The notes under the pieces are model-generated. The model worked only from the letters and a program-made list of their open reading frames with translations, searched no databases and had not been told where the DNA came from. A stretch of 54,735 nt of DNA, from assembly GCA_030430575.1 (NCBI GenBank), contig JAUIKF010000056.1, positions 1-54,735 on the forward strand, read 5' to 3'. The translations under genes and the position numbers were made by a program. Position 1 is the first letter of the stretch. Each line of letters opens with the position of its first letter. This stretch comes from Bacteroidia bacterium. GTDB taxonomy: Bacteria; Bacteroidota; Bacteroidia; J057. Below, piece after piece: positions 18,281 to 27,531 of the stretch.

Positions 18281-19567
18281 TTAATTTTTAATTCTCCCCA
18301 CCGCCTCCACAAACTTATCCAACTCCGCGATCCGCGTGTACAGATGTGGCGTCACACGCACCCCATTCACCTCATGCGAATTGATCGCAACTGTGAAGAT
18401 GCGATAGTCATCGTAAAAACGACGCGCCGTCTCATTTGGCGTCAAGCCCTCAATGGAGATATTGCCCAAAGCGCCGCATTGGTGGTCTGGCCATGGCGTA
18501 TTGATGGTCACGCCATCGATCTTGGCAGCGCGCTCTGCCCAGTAGTTCTTGAGGTAGCGCAAACGCTCCTCCTTGCGCTTGGCGCCGATGGCTTCGTGGA
18601 AGCGGATCGCATTGGCGATCATCAGGTAATTCGCCGGCGGAGACGTGCCGATGTGCTCAAATTTGCGGATGTCATCCTTCGCCTTGCCCTTGTCCCCAAA
18701 TAAGGGCCATATTTTCTCAATCTTCTCTTGTTTGATATACATAATCCCCGTTCCTAGCGGTGCTGAGAGCCATTTGTGTAGACTTGCCCCTAAATAGTCG
18801 CAGCCCAAATCCGAAATTTTGAAATCCAGATGCGCAAAAGAATGCGCCGCATCCACCATCACCTCCACGCCGCGTGCATGGGCCATATCGCAGATTTTCT
18901 TGGCGGGAAGGACCTGACCGCTCAGATTGATCAGGTGGGTCGCAAGGATAAGTTTGGTTTTAGGGGTAATGGCTTCTTCAAACAATCCTACCACTTCCTC
19001 ATCATTTTTAGGATGCAAAGGCAGCGAAATACGCTTTGGCACAATCCCCACTCGCCGCGATTGCTGGTCAAAGGCTTCCAGCATACTGCCATAATCCTGA
19101 TGGGTTGTGATTACTTCGTCTCCCTTCTTTAAATCCAGCCCATGGATGATCGTATCCAGCGACTCCGTTGTATTGCGCGTGATGACGAGTTCCTCAGGAC
19201 TACAGCCCGCAAAGTCTGCGAGCAATCGTTTGAGCGCCGTGTGCTCCTCTGTCATGTGCCTTCTCATATAGAGAGAAGTAATGCGATTGACCATCTGCTG
19301 ATTGTCAGCCAGGGCCTCCAAAGTCGTTTTGGGTTGGGGGCTGAAATACCCGTTTTCGAGGTTGATGAAATGGGGAGATGGGTCAAAAGCGGCTTGTATG
19401 GGCCGCCAGAATTCTTCGTCGCGTGCGACCGTCTTGGGATCGACATCGCTTCGGGCCTTGGCAGCAATTTCGATCTGGTCTATGGTATCGGCCTGAAGGT
19501 AGGGAAATGCCAGCCCAGCAGCGGAAAAGGCGGCAGCTTTTTTGAGGAAATGCCTGCGAGTAGCCAT
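18281..19567 (-). CDS. Tat-exported class V aminotransferase-fold enzyme (isopenicillin N epimerase-like)
   Basis: A 428-residue PLP enzyme. Residues 1-26 are a twin-arginine signal (MATRRHFLKKAAAFSAAGLA), so it should be exported folded with its cofactor. Class V features follow: TRNTTESLDTIIHG (substrate and phosphate loop, about 130-143), VDAAHSFAH with Asp239 contacting the pyridine nitrogen, and Lys265 in GASLHKWLSAP as the Schiff-base lysine. The architecture fits isopenicillin N epimerase and cysteine desulfurase relatives. Export points away from Fe-S assembly and toward an unknown periplasmic amino acid or amine reaction. Ahead of the ATG is low-complexity DNA with repeated GAATTAAGAATG-type words. 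Confidence 0.85.
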   Translation of the reverse strand: MATRRHFLKKAAAFSAAGLAFPYLQADTIDQIEIAAKARSDVDPKTVARDEEFWRPIQAAFDPSPHFINLENGYFSPQPKTTLEALADNQQMVNRITSLYMRRHMTEEHTALKRLLADFAGCSPEELVITRNTTESLDTIIHGLDLKKGDEVITTHQDYGSMLEAFDQQSRRVGIVPKRISLPLHPKNDEEVVGLFEEAITPKTKLILATHLINLSGQVLPAKKICDMAHARGVEVMVDAAHSFAHLDFKISDLGCDYLGASLHKWLSAPLGTGIMYIKQEKIEKIWPLFGDKGKAKDDIRKFEHIGTSPPANYLMIANAIRFHEAIGAKRKEERLRYLKNYWAERAAKIDGVTINTPWPDHQCGALGNISIEGLTPNETARRFYDDYRIFTVAINSHEVNGVRVTPHLYTRIAELDKFVEAVGRIKN

Positions 19568-19675
19568 CTAAGAGAATTAAGAATGAAAAATTGAGAATTA
19601 AGAATGTCCAATCATTTTCTGAAATATAATGTATTTTTAAGGGAAATATAGCTGCACGAATAAATAAAAATATTG

Positions 19676-20416
19676 ATGAATAAGCTGCTTCTATTCTGGC
19701 TAGTCATAATTCTTCCTACTCCATTCCTTTTTGCCGAACGCATAGATGGCCCTGCCAATGTGCGGGATAAGCCTAATGGGAAAGCGCTATTTTCTCTGAA
19801 TGATAGTGTAAAAGTGATCTGTAATTCCTTTGAAAATGGGTGGTACCATATAGGCGTATATGTTTACTTTCCTGCGAAATCATTGCAACAGCAGACATTA
19901 GCCAAAGGGACCGTTTTACTTGATAAAAATGGCAATGAAATAGGTCATTTACTTTCGTCTATGGAGCTTAATTATCATGAGCCTGACCCTTCAGGTGAAA
20001 CATGGGGAACCTACCTCACTGCCTATACTTATAAAGGAAATATTCGGCCCGATTCTTTTCAAGAATATCAAATAGAACAATTGCTCAATTCACCTGAATA
20101 TCTCAAAATAAGCGATTTTAATGCCTTTTTGGCCGAACATGAGGGGCAACAAGATGAAGACTGGGAGGATGGGATTAAAACATTTACCACCTTAGAAAAT
20201 TGGTATTCAGATCGTGAAAGAGTTCGGCTTTTATTTGAAAACAACACCCTTGTGGCCATTTTTCATTTACGCCCCATCGATTCAAATAACTATTTTCAAG
20301 AATCCTTTAAACTCAACAATGTAAACGTCCATTTGTCTTATCCTAAATACCTTTCCCTATTCAAAAAAGACGCTTATAAACAAGCCTATATGGAAAAATT
20401 GAAAGGAGAATTTTAA
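19676..20416 (+). CDS. Exported SH3-like domain protein
   Basis: A 246-residue protein. Residues 1-21 are a signal peptide (ends FLFAE). About 22-75 resemble a bacterial SH3 domain (DGPANVRDKPNGKALFSL ... GWYHIGV), a fold often used for cell-wall or protein binding. The remaining ~170 residues match no family I recognise. I chose the ATG at 19676 over the preceding TTG. It diverges from the aminotransferase gene, and the TIGR02117 gene follows 51 bases later on the same strand. Periplasmic binding is the most that can be suggested. Confidence 0.65.
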   Translation: MNKLLLFWLVIILPTPFLFAERIDGPANVRDKPNGKALFSLNDSVKVICNSFENGWYHIGVYVYFPAKSLQQQTLAKGTVLLDKNGNEIGHLLSSMELNYHEPDPSGETWGTYLTAYTYKGNIRPDSFQEYQIEQLLNSPEYLKISDFNAFLAEHEGQQDEDWEDGIKTFTTLENWYSDRERVRLLFENNTLVAIFHLRPIDSNNYFQESFKLNNVNVHLSYPKYLSLFKKDAYKQAYMEKLKGEF

Positions 20417-20467
20417 GAAAAAACCTCCTTCTCTTATCCACACAGACCCCTTGGACGATTTGAACTT

Positions 20468-21172
20468 TTGAACGATTTGAACCTTCTTCACTACCTCAAA
20501 CGCATTTTCCTCTCCCTGATCGGCCTGATCCTCCTTTATGCACTCCTCGCATGGGTCCTTTCCCTCATGCAGACACATCCACCCGCCCACACTTGCGTGT
20601 CACAGGAGGAGGTTTTTGTCACGACCAATGGCGTGCATTTGGACATCGTCATACCGCTTGACGTCCTGCCAAGCCGCATTCGCCAGAAACTCCAACCCCA
20701 GGCGGATACTCGCTTCATCGCCTTCGGCTGGGGCGATAAAGGCTTCTTTATCAATACCCCTACGTGGGATGACCTGACCTTCTCCACCGCTGTCAATGCG
20801 ATGTTTCTCAAAAGCCCTTCCGTGATGCACGTCACCTATTACCCCAATGCTTACCGCAACTGGAAGCGCGTCGAGCTATGCCCCGCCCAATTGACCTCCC
20901 TCACACAATTCATCCACAACACCTTTCAACAAACTGACAATCAGCAATTTATCCTTGTAGATGCCCCAGGCTACACCCACCGAGACAGCTTCTACGAAGC
21001 CGTCGGCAGCTACAATTGCATCTACACCTGCAACGTCTGGGTCAATCAGGCCCTGAAGCAGGCCCATGTCCCAACGGCGATTTGGTCGCCACTGGATTGG
21101 GGAGTGATCAGGCACTTGGAAGAAAGCTCAAAGGTTCAGAGTTCGAACGTTCAGGGTTCGAGTGTTCGATAG
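20468..21172 (+). CDS. TIGR02117/DUF2459 family membrane-anchored protein
   Basis: A 234-residue protein with one N-terminal transmembrane segment (about 12-34, LSLIGLILLYALLAWVLSL). Family landmarks are TTNGVHLDIVIP, FIAFGWGDKGFFINTPTW, VMHVTYY and YNCIYTCNVWVN. The family's function is unknown; the conserved His, Asp and Cys residues suggest a hydrolase-like exterior domain. No ATG precedes the membrane segment: a TTG at 20468 or 20477 must be the start, both inside a TTGAACGATTTGAAC simple repeat. The last ~14 residues (SSKVQSSNVQGSSVR) are encoded by another GTTCAGAGTTCGAAC-type repeat, so repeats have apparently reshaped both ends. Confidence 0.75.
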   Translation: MNDLNLLHYLKRIFLSLIGLILLYALLAWVLSLMQTHPPAHTCVSQEEVFVTTNGVHLDIVIPLDVLPSRIRQKLQPQADTRFIAFGWGDKGFFINTPTWDDLTFSTAVNAMFLKSPSVMHVTYYPNAYRNWKRVELCPAQLTSLTQFIHNTFQQTDNQQFILVDAPGYTHRDSFYEAVGSYNCIYTCNVWVNQALKQAHVPTAIWSPLDWGVIRHLEESSKVQSSNVQGSSVR

Positions 21173-21215
21173 TACGCCCCTCAACTTTCGAACCCTGAAC
21201 CCTGAACGCTCAAAC
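21130..21215. repeat. Simple TTCGAACC/CCTGAACG repeat forming a loose hairpin
   Basis: Short words GTTCAGAGTTCGAACGTTC and CCTGAACCCTGAACGCTC occur on both sides of the stop codon at 21172 and are partly self-complementary. Similar words occur at about 121-145 and 23028-23107. They may end transcription, but no T-run follows. Confidence 0.5.
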
Positions 21216-21297
21216 TTTCCTGTAACCCTTTCTCCTTTTTGATTTTCATCTGATAAAATCTTTTCCCGTACTTCCATCATCCGGGCAATCATTTTCC

Positions 21298-21333
21298 AAG
21301 ACACAACAGATTTTCTTCAATCTGTTGTGTCTT
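21298..21333. repeat. Perfect 15-bp hairpin of a recurring type
   Basis: Arms AAGACACAACAGATT and AATCTGTTGTGTCTT enclose the loop TTCTTC. The hairpin at 29866-29901 has the same inner stem and nearly the same loop, and its two outer-stem differences are compensatory. It lies in front of the TPR gene at 21399. It could be a terminator or an RNA element. Confidence 0.8.
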
Positions 21334-21398
21334 CAGCCAACATTTGCTGATCAGTATTCCTCCATTTTTATGGATTCATTCAACAAATACCTACTCCT

Positions 21399-23012
21399 AT
21401 GAAATGCCCGTACATCCTTTCCTTACTCCTTTTGTTTGTTATGGGAAACCTGCATTCCCAAGAAGCTCCTGATTTCCCATACATCCTTCTCATGCTAGAT
21501 GTGGAAGACACCATTCAGGCCCAAGAAGCCATTACCAAAATTCTGACCTATCGCCCCAATGACCCAGAAGGCAATTACCTACAAGGCCGTCTTTATCTTG
21601 CAAAAAAAGCCTATAAAAATGCCCTCGATGCCTTTGAAAAGGGCATTAAACACCAAAAGCGTTTCGCATTCAACCATATCGGGGCGGCTATTGCTTCCCA
21701 TCATTTGTCAAATGAATACCAGCGTGATCAGCATATTTCTCAGGCGCTGAAATATGCTACTAAGCAATTAGATTTTATGTTGGTAATGGTTGATGCCTAT
21801 ATTGAAATGGAGATGATTTCTGAAGGAAAAGTACTGCTCTACCAACTTCGTGATGCCTATCCAACAGAAGGCCGTATCCCCTCCAAAATCGGCGACCAAG
21901 CATGGGTAAAAGGCCACCTTGAGGTCGCGGTTAACGCCTATGAAGAAGCCTATAATTTGGGCGAAATAAGCCTCTCAAGTCAGTATCAATTAGCAGAAAT
22001 ATATCGAAAAAAAGGAAAGTACAAGCTCGCAGAGAAGCATTATCGAGAGGTTTTGGCTAAAAATCCCGATTTTGTTCCTGCCCACAAAGGCTTGGGAGAA
22101 TTATGGCTGCTGGCCAAAAACTATGAGCAAGCACGCACATCCTATGAGCAATATGTCGCTGTAATCTCAGACGACCCAAAAGCACGCATGCGCTATGCCA
22201 GCATTTGCTACTTGACAGGAGACTACCAACGGTGTCTCAGCGAAATGAAGGCGGTAGACAACACCAGCCTGGTGAAACGCTGGTTGACGGCTTATTGCCA
22301 ACTGGAATTGGGGCAGGTAGAGGAAGCTTACACAGGCATGCAGACTTATTTCCAAACCACGAAAGTGGGTTCCATCATCTCTGAAGACCATGAAGTAATG
22401 GGGCGTATCTTCCTCAAAAAAGGCCAGGACAGCCTTGCAGTGCAGCATTTTGATCAAATGATAGCCCTGGATGGTGATCAGGAATTCCAAGATTATTACC
22501 AGCAATTGGCGCGTAAGTTTAAGGAAAGGAAGGCGCACAAAAGAGAAGCATTTTTTCGAAAAAAGGCTTTGGAACACCTCCCCTACCCCACCACCAAAGA
22601 CTACTATTTTTATGGCATATCGGCACGCAAAGCAGCTTTATTCCCTCAAGCCCAGTGGGCCTATCAACAAGCCATACGGGGGGATTCTACCTTTGCGAAC
22701 GCGCATTTCTGGCTGGGATATGTAGTGGAGAAAATGGCCGAAAACGATTCATCGCTTTCAGGGCAAACGCATTACCAAAATGCCTAGAACCTACTTTCTG
22801 CCCTACCCAACGAAGACCTCAGTGACATGCAGCGCTTTTGCCTAAAAAACAGCGGATTATACCTGGTATTCAGGGAATGGGAACAACATCAAGCCATGGG
22901 ATGTGATGCGATTTTGCCCTATATACAACGGCTGTTCGAACTGGACTCTGCACTTGCAGAAACGGCTGAAGGGGAAGATTTACGAAAAATGAGGGTGTAT
23001 TGTGCGGATTGA
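21399..23012 (+). pseudogene. TPR protein gene interrupted by an in-frame amber codon
   Basis: The reading frame runs 462 codons from the ATG at 21399, then meets TAG at 22785-22787, then stays open in the same frame to TGA ending at 23012. Without the TAG it would encode 537 residues. The first part has a signal peptide (about 1-20, ends NLHSQ) and at least seven TPR-like hairpins (for example GKYKLAEKHYREVLAKNPDF). Directly before the TAG is a TPR-like stretch (AHFWLGYVVEKMAEND). After it, ordinary protein-like sequence continues (NLLSALPNEDLSDMQRFCLK ... SALAETAEGEDL). A point mutation that shortens the protein is most likely; sequencing error or readthrough are alternatives. Upstream is the 21298 hairpin. 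It was probably a periplasmic or surface scaffold protein. Confidence 0.75.
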
Positions 23013-23027
23013 AGAGAAGTTCAAAAG

Positions 23028-23107
23028 CAGGTTCAGAGTTTAGGGTTCAGAGTTCAAGGGCTCTTTAACCCTAAATCGATTTGACCCTGAACCCAAAACC
23101 CTAAACG
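23028..23107. repeat. Low-complexity GGTTCAGAGTTTAGGG repeat with self-complementary arms
   Basis: The left part (GGTTCAGAGTTTAGGGTTC) and right part (CCTGAACCCAAAACCCTAAA) can pair. The block separates the broken TPR gene from the convergent helicase gene, so it may end transcription from both sides. Related words occur near 21130-21215. Confidence 0.5.
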
Positions 23108-24568
23108 CTAAACGCTCTTCCCCTTCTTCCGATCCTGAAGCAGTTTCTTCACGGCCTTGGCGCGCTTGACTTCCTCGTCGAGGGAGTATTTGCGGACTTT
23201 GACGGTCTTACCCTTTAGTTTGAGGGTCATGTCCAAGGCTGCTAATTGGTCAAATCCTTTGGCTGGCATGTCCACGATGGCGTAGCTATCATAAATGGTG
23301 ATCGTCCCGATCTCATGGGCCTCCAGCCCCGCCTGTTGGGTCAGGAAGCCCACGATGTCTCCTTTTCGGACCTTGTCCTTTTTGCCACGAGAGAGGTGAA
23401 ATTTGGTCCATTTCTCCTCCTCAGTGGCTTTTTGCTGCTTGGCAGCCAGCGGATCGACCGTATAAGACCGGATGGGCAATTCTATGTCCTCATGATGGTT
23501 TTTCAGATAAATGAGGTCTATCTCACTGCGGATCAGGTTGTAAACCATTCCCTTACGGCCGGCACGGCCTGTACGGCCTACGCGGTGCAGGTAGTATTCA
23601 AATTCCTTCGGAACGGAGATATTAACGACTGCTGGCAAGTACTCGATGTCCAGGCCACGCGCAGCGAGGTCGGAGGCTACGAGGTAGTCGATATGGCCTT
23701 CTTTGAAGCGCTGGAGGATATTGGCGCGCTCCCGTTGTTCGAGCATCCCGTAGTAGGACGCCGCTTTTTTGCCATAATTCCGCAAAAATCCCGTCACCGC
23801 ATGAATCTCCTCTCTTCGAGAACAGAAGATCAACGCTTTAGAGATATTGCGCTGCTCCAGGAGGCCAGCCAGGTAGGCAGCTTGTTTACCCTTTTTGATC
23901 TTGACATACCCAAATTTGATGTTTTTGAGCATCTCGCGCGGGCTGAGGCGCACGACCTTGACTGGCTTTATGCGTTCCTTCATCATGGCTTCGGCATCTT
24001 CAGAGATGGTAGCTGAGAAAAAGCCCATTTGCAAGCGGGAGCGCATGTTTTGGCGGAGTTGGTCAAAGTCCTTTTGGAAGCCAGACTCCAAAAGCTTATC
24101 GCCCTCATCCATGATCAAGTACTTGATGTCCCGCCAGAAGAAATCCAGCTTTGAATGGGCCATGATATCCTTCAGGCGGCCTGGCACCGCCACGATAATG
24201 TGTGCACTGGAACGGATCGCAGCAATGCTTTCTTTGAGGGTAGAACCGCCGTAAACGGCGTTTACTTTGAGCTGATCCCCTTCGTAGTAGGACCGCAAGG
24301 CAGCAGTCACTTGCAGCGCTAATTCGCGCGAAGGCACGAGCACCAGGGCTTGTGTACTACGCTTCAGCAGGTCTATCTGAGAGATCAGCGGGAAGCCGTA
24401 GGCGGCCGTTTTGCCAGTACCCGTAGGGGCCTCCACGATGAGATTGAGGTGTTGGAGAAATTGCGGAATGACCTTTTCCTGCACTAGCGTCGGCTTCTTG
24501 AAGCCCAAGGTTTCAATGGCCATGAGCACGCGCGGTTCAAACGGGTATTTGGCAAATGTCTTTTTCAT
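23108..24568 (-). CDS. DEAD-box-family RNA helicase with DbpA-type RNA-binding domain
   Basis: A 486-residue helicase starting at the ATG at 24568 (MKKTFAKYPFEPRVLMAIET); an ATG 13 codons upstream reads into a repeat and is less likely. Motifs are: Q motif (PTLVQEKVIP), Walker A APTGTGKT with Lys53, VPSRELALQ, motif II DEGD at 154-157 instead of DEAD, SAT in FFSATIS, ARGLDIEYLP and HRVGRTGRAGRKG. The C-terminal ~80 residues (KGDIVGFLTQQAGLEAHEIG ... YAIVDMP) resemble the RRM-like domain that targets DbpA to 23S rRNA. It probably acts in large-subunit assembly. The Ala-to-Gly change in motif II is small and likely tolerated. Confidence 0.88.
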   Translation of the reverse strand: MKKTFAKYPFEPRVLMAIETLGFKKPTLVQEKVIPQFLQHLNLIVEAPTGTGKTAAYGFPLISQIDLLKRSTQALVLVPSRELALQVTAALRSYYEGDQLKVNAVYGGSTLKESIAAIRSSAHIIVAVPGRLKDIMAHSKLDFFWRDIKYLIMDEGDKLLESGFQKDFDQLRQNMRSRLQMGFFSATISEDAEAMMKERIKPVKVVRLSPREMLKNIKFGYVKIKKGKQAAYLAGLLEQRNISKALIFCSRREEIHAVTGFLRNYGKKAASYYGMLEQRERANILQRFKEGHIDYLVASDLAARGLDIEYLPAVVNISVPKEFEYYLHRVGRTGRAGRKGMVYNLIRSEIDLIYLKNHHEDIELPIRSYTVDPLAAKQQKATEEEKWTKFHLSRGKKDKVRKGDIVGFLTQQAGLEAHEIGTITIYDSYAIVDMPAKGFDQLAALDMTLKLKGKTVKVRKYSLDEEVKRAKAVKKLLQDRKKGKSV

Positions 24569-24582
24569 GCGCTTATTTTTTG

Positions 24583-24658
24583 AACCATATAAGGCATTTA
24601 AGGGCATATAAGTTGAAAATAGCCTTCCCTTAAATGAACTTATATGCCTTATATGGTT
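24583..24658. terminator. Inverted repeat between the LamG gene and the helicase gene
   Basis: AACCATATAAGGCAT (24583-24597) and its exact complement (24644-24658) enclose AT-rich DNA. The structure lies just after the stop of the minus-strand LamG gene and could end its transcript. No clear T-run follows, so the terminator role is a guess. Confidence 0.45.
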
Positions 24659-24671
24659 ATTCTTTTTCTTC

Positions 24672-27452
24672 CTAATGGAAAATGACCATTTTTCTCAGAA
24701 TCGACTCTTTTTTATCCGTCAACTTCACAAAATAGACACCCGAAGCCACAGTCGGCAGAACGATCGTCAGCTGATCTTTCATTTCAGGGCGTGCAAAAGT
24801 ACGAGAAAAAACGGTACGTCCTACCTCATCCATGACATCTAACTGTAGATCATGAAGGGGCTGAGAAGAAAATTGTAGGGTAAAGGTGCCCGAATTGGGG
24901 TTGGGGAAAAGGTCAATGGCTTGTAAAACCGCTAGGTCTTCCAGCCCTACATTCATGACCGCAAAGAGGTCAGAAGGCTCCGACTCACAGCCCTCTGGCG
25001 TCGTCACAATGACATAGTAGGAGGCATTCGCAAGGGGCTGAAACTGTTTTCCTGTCGCGCCAGGAATCGCAACGTTACTGCTATTATACCACTGGTTTCC
25101 GCTCGATGCGCTGGACACTAGGGCACTGCCAAACTGCGTGACAGTGGGTTTGGGCGGAGTGAAATTGATCGTGATGCTCTGCGTCGTGAAGTCAGAACAT
25201 CCTAAGGCATCAGTGTATTGATAAGTAATGTTAAAGGTGCCAGGTGCAAGGAGATCGGGGTCAAAGACGCCATTGGAGACGGCTGGCCCTGCATAGCTTC
25301 CCCCTGCGGGCATGCCGCCAGAAAGGGTAATCGGCGGGTGGCCGTCGCAGATCGAATCAAATGGCGCAAGCGTGACATTGGGCTTTGCCGTCACAGGCAA
25401 TACTTGTGTGGCGGAATCGGCGCAGCCGATTGTGGTGGTAAAGACATAAGTGATCGAATGATTGCCGACACCCGCCATCGTCGCATCAAAGAATGCACCT
25501 GTCACCACGCCAGGGCCTTTGTAGGTCCCACCAGCGGGCTGCCCTCCTTGCAATTGAAAGGAAGCCGTGCCTTCGCAAACGCCAGAAAAGCCAGCCAGGC
25601 TGACCATAGGAACAGGATGCACCACCACATTACTGGTGGCCAAACCGGTACAGCCGTTCATGTCTGTATAGGTGTATGTCAACACCCTCGTACCAGGCCC
25701 TGCGACCTGGGGATCAAACATGCCACCACTCACCCCTGTACCTGTATAGGTGCCTCCTGTGGGGCTTCCCCCACTAAGTGTGACAGGGGGCGCACTCTCA
25801 CAATGATCTTTGGGAAAATTGAAGGAAACGACGGGTTCAGGGTGTACCAATATAGAGTCTACCGCCGAATTGGTACAGCCGTTCATATCCGTATAGCTAT
25901 AAGTCAAGTGGTGCACGCCAGCACCAGCCACTCCTGCGTTGAAGGTAGACCCCGTCACTCCACTTCCCGAAAAACTTCCTCCCGCAGGCAAGCCACTTAA
26001 CGATACAGGCGTTCCATTTTCACAAACTGGCAGGGAGGCTGCCATGCTCACCATCGGCAGGGTGAAGACCTGCAGGGTCGTCACAGACGAGGTGTCTGCA
26101 CAACCTCCTGTACTTACGATTACTTGATAGTTTCCATCTTGGGTGGCCGCTAAGCTTGAATCAATTGCTCCCGTTAACGCCATGCCATTCAGTAACCACT
26201 GGTGGGTAACATTAGGAGCATTAGGGGCAATAAGCAAGCTCGAATCGCCCATACAGAAACTGGCAGGGCCCATTTGAGCAATCGTGGCTAGGCCACTACC
26301 AAAGCCCAAAATGTATTCCTGTGCAGACTGGCTCGCAATCCTGATTTCCTTTTGGGTAAGGTCCAGGGTTGCGTTAAGGTCCGTCCAGGTAGTAGCAGCA
26401 TTGTTAGGTCGTCCCACAAGTTTTAGCTTACACTCTGTGGCAGATGTGATGACGGGATTGCCGTCATAGCGATAAGCAAAATTGTAGGTAGGATTGGTGC
26501 CTCCGCCTACAAATACCCCAATATAGGTGGTGGTATCTAGCCGTGTGATGGATGAAGGAGGCGTTATGACATTAGGAGGACTGGGAATGTAATAAATGTG
26601 AATGGTCTTAGGGCTTCCCGTGACATTGCTCACGATGATGGAATCGCCGTTGAGGCCAGGGAGGATAAGCCCACTGGTAGGTGTATAGGTATATACACTT
26701 TCGTCACCTAGTGCGGCGCCAGACGTCACCCAGCTTGGACCGTTCAGGAAGGAACCCGTAAGGCCATTGCCACTCAGATCAGCTACGGTGGTACCCGTGC
26801 CCTCGTCAAAGCGCCAATAGCCTTGCAGATTGGTGTCTTGGGGATGGGTAGCGTTGAGGCGCTTACACATCCAGGTGCGGATTTCCGTTGCGCTGAGGGC
26901 TGTCTTCCAGATACGCACTTCGTCGATCTGCCCATCGAAGGGGCGATTGCCGCCTGAGGTGTAGGCGAAGTTTCCGATGCGTAGGGGAAAGGTAGAGTTG
27001 ACGATAGCAGGTGTAGAATTGAGGGTCGCCACTTGCTCCCCATTGATATAAATCCGCAAAACGGAGCCATTAAAGGTTCCCGCTACATGATACCAGGTAT
27101 TGAGCTTCATGAGCTGTGCCGAGAAGACCTCACGCCATCCTGGATTGGTACCGTAGAGGAAAGAAAGGCGGCCATTATTGCCACAGCGCAAGGCGAAGCC
27201 CTTTTCGCCTCCACCCCAACCATCTTTGCTGATGATGCTATTGCCCCATTGGGAGGCATGCCAGGAATCGGCCTTGATCCAGGCTTCGAGGGAGAACCCT
27301 CCGCTGAAGTTCAGCGCAGCGTTGTGGGGGATGTTGATCGATTTATTGATGCTAAAATCGAGGCAATTGCCTGAACCTGGGATTTGGGCTTGCAGCGTGG
27401 AGAGGCACAGGAAGAGTGCGAGGAGGAGGAGTGGGGTAGTTTTTTTTGTCAT
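24672..27452 (-). CDS. Large secreted LamG-domain protein with Ig-like repeats and T9SS sorting domain
   Basis: A 926-residue protein. The ATG at 27452 starts a clear signal peptide (MTKKTTPLLLLALFLCLSTL, then QAQ); 63 open codons upstream do not fit and overlap the promoter region of the toxin-antitoxin genes. Residues about 25-235 form a LamG/concanavalin-like jelly roll (LDFSINKSINIPHNAALNFS; GFSLEAWIKADSW; GQIDEVRIWKTALSATEI). A beta-rich linker and one Ig-like domain follow. Then come four repeats of about 65 residues carrying GGxxxGxGVxxxxFxP and YTYTDMNGC, each with a pair of Cys. The end (LFPNPNSGTFTLQF ... LRKMVIFH) is a T9SS sorting domain. It is probably a glycan- or protein-binding surface protein. 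Confidence 0.85.
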   Translation of the reverse strand: MTKKTTPLLLLALFLCLSTLQAQIPGSGNCLDFSINKSINIPHNAALNFSGGFSLEAWIKADSWHASQWGNSIISKDGWGGGEKGFALRCGNNGRLSFLYGTNPGWREVFSAQLMKLNTWYHVAGTFNGSVLRIYINGEQVATLNSTPAIVNSTFPLRIGNFAYTSGGNRPFDGQIDEVRIWKTALSATEIRTWMCKRLNATHPQDTNLQGYWRFDEGTGTTVADLSGNGLTGSFLNGPSWVTSGAALGDESVYTYTPTSGLILPGLNGDSIIVSNVTGSPKTIHIYYIPSPPNVITPPSSITRLDTTTYIGVFVGGGTNPTYNFAYRYDGNPVITSATECKLKLVGRPNNAATTWTDLNATLDLTQKEIRIASQSAQEYILGFGSGLATIAQMGPASFCMGDSSLLIAPNAPNVTHQWLLNGMALTGAIDSSLAATQDGNYQVIVSTGGCADTSSVTTLQVFTLPMVSMAASLPVCENGTPVSLSGLPAGGSFSGSGVTGSTFNAGVAGAGVHHLTYSYTDMNGCTNSAVDSILVHPEPVVSFNFPKDHCESAPPVTLSGGSPTGGTYTGTGVSGGMFDPQVAGPGTRVLTYTYTDMNGCTGLATSNVVVHPVPMVSLAGFSGVCEGTASFQLQGGQPAGGTYKGPGVVTGAFFDATMAGVGNHSITYVFTTTIGCADSATQVLPVTAKPNVTLAPFDSICDGHPPITLSGGMPAGGSYAGPAVSNGVFDPDLLAPGTFNITYQYTDALGCSDFTTQSITINFTPPKPTVTQFGSALVSSASSGNQWYNSSNVAIPGATGKQFQPLANASYYVIVTTPEGCESEPSDLFAVMNVGLEDLAVLQAIDLFPNPNSGTFTLQFSSQPLHDLQLDVMDEVGRTVFSRTFARPEMKDQLTIVLPTVASGVYFVKLTDKKESILRKMVIFH

Positions 27453-27500
27453 GATGAAGTAAAATATTTGAATAATTTCCCTATCTTTACACGTATACAG

Positions 27501-27512
27501 CAATACGTATTG
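27501..27512. promoter_or_regulatory. 12-bp palindrome upstream of the antitoxin gene
   Basis: CAATACGTATTG is a perfect palindrome 19 bases ahead of the antitoxin ATG. TATCTTTA at 27482-27489 resembles a -7 box. Toxin-antitoxin operons usually repress themselves through such operators. Function here is inferred. Confidence 0.4.
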
Positions 27513-27531
27513 ATTAACTAATAATATTGTG

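Noticed and set aside
23246-24016. 256-codon frame opposite the helicase gene
   Set aside because: It is the antisense shadow of a gene with full helicase motifs; no independent support.
25218-26000. 260-codon frame opposite the LamG gene
   Set aside because: It mirrors the repeated Ig-like domains on the other strand and has a Cys/His/Arg-rich composition typical of shadows.
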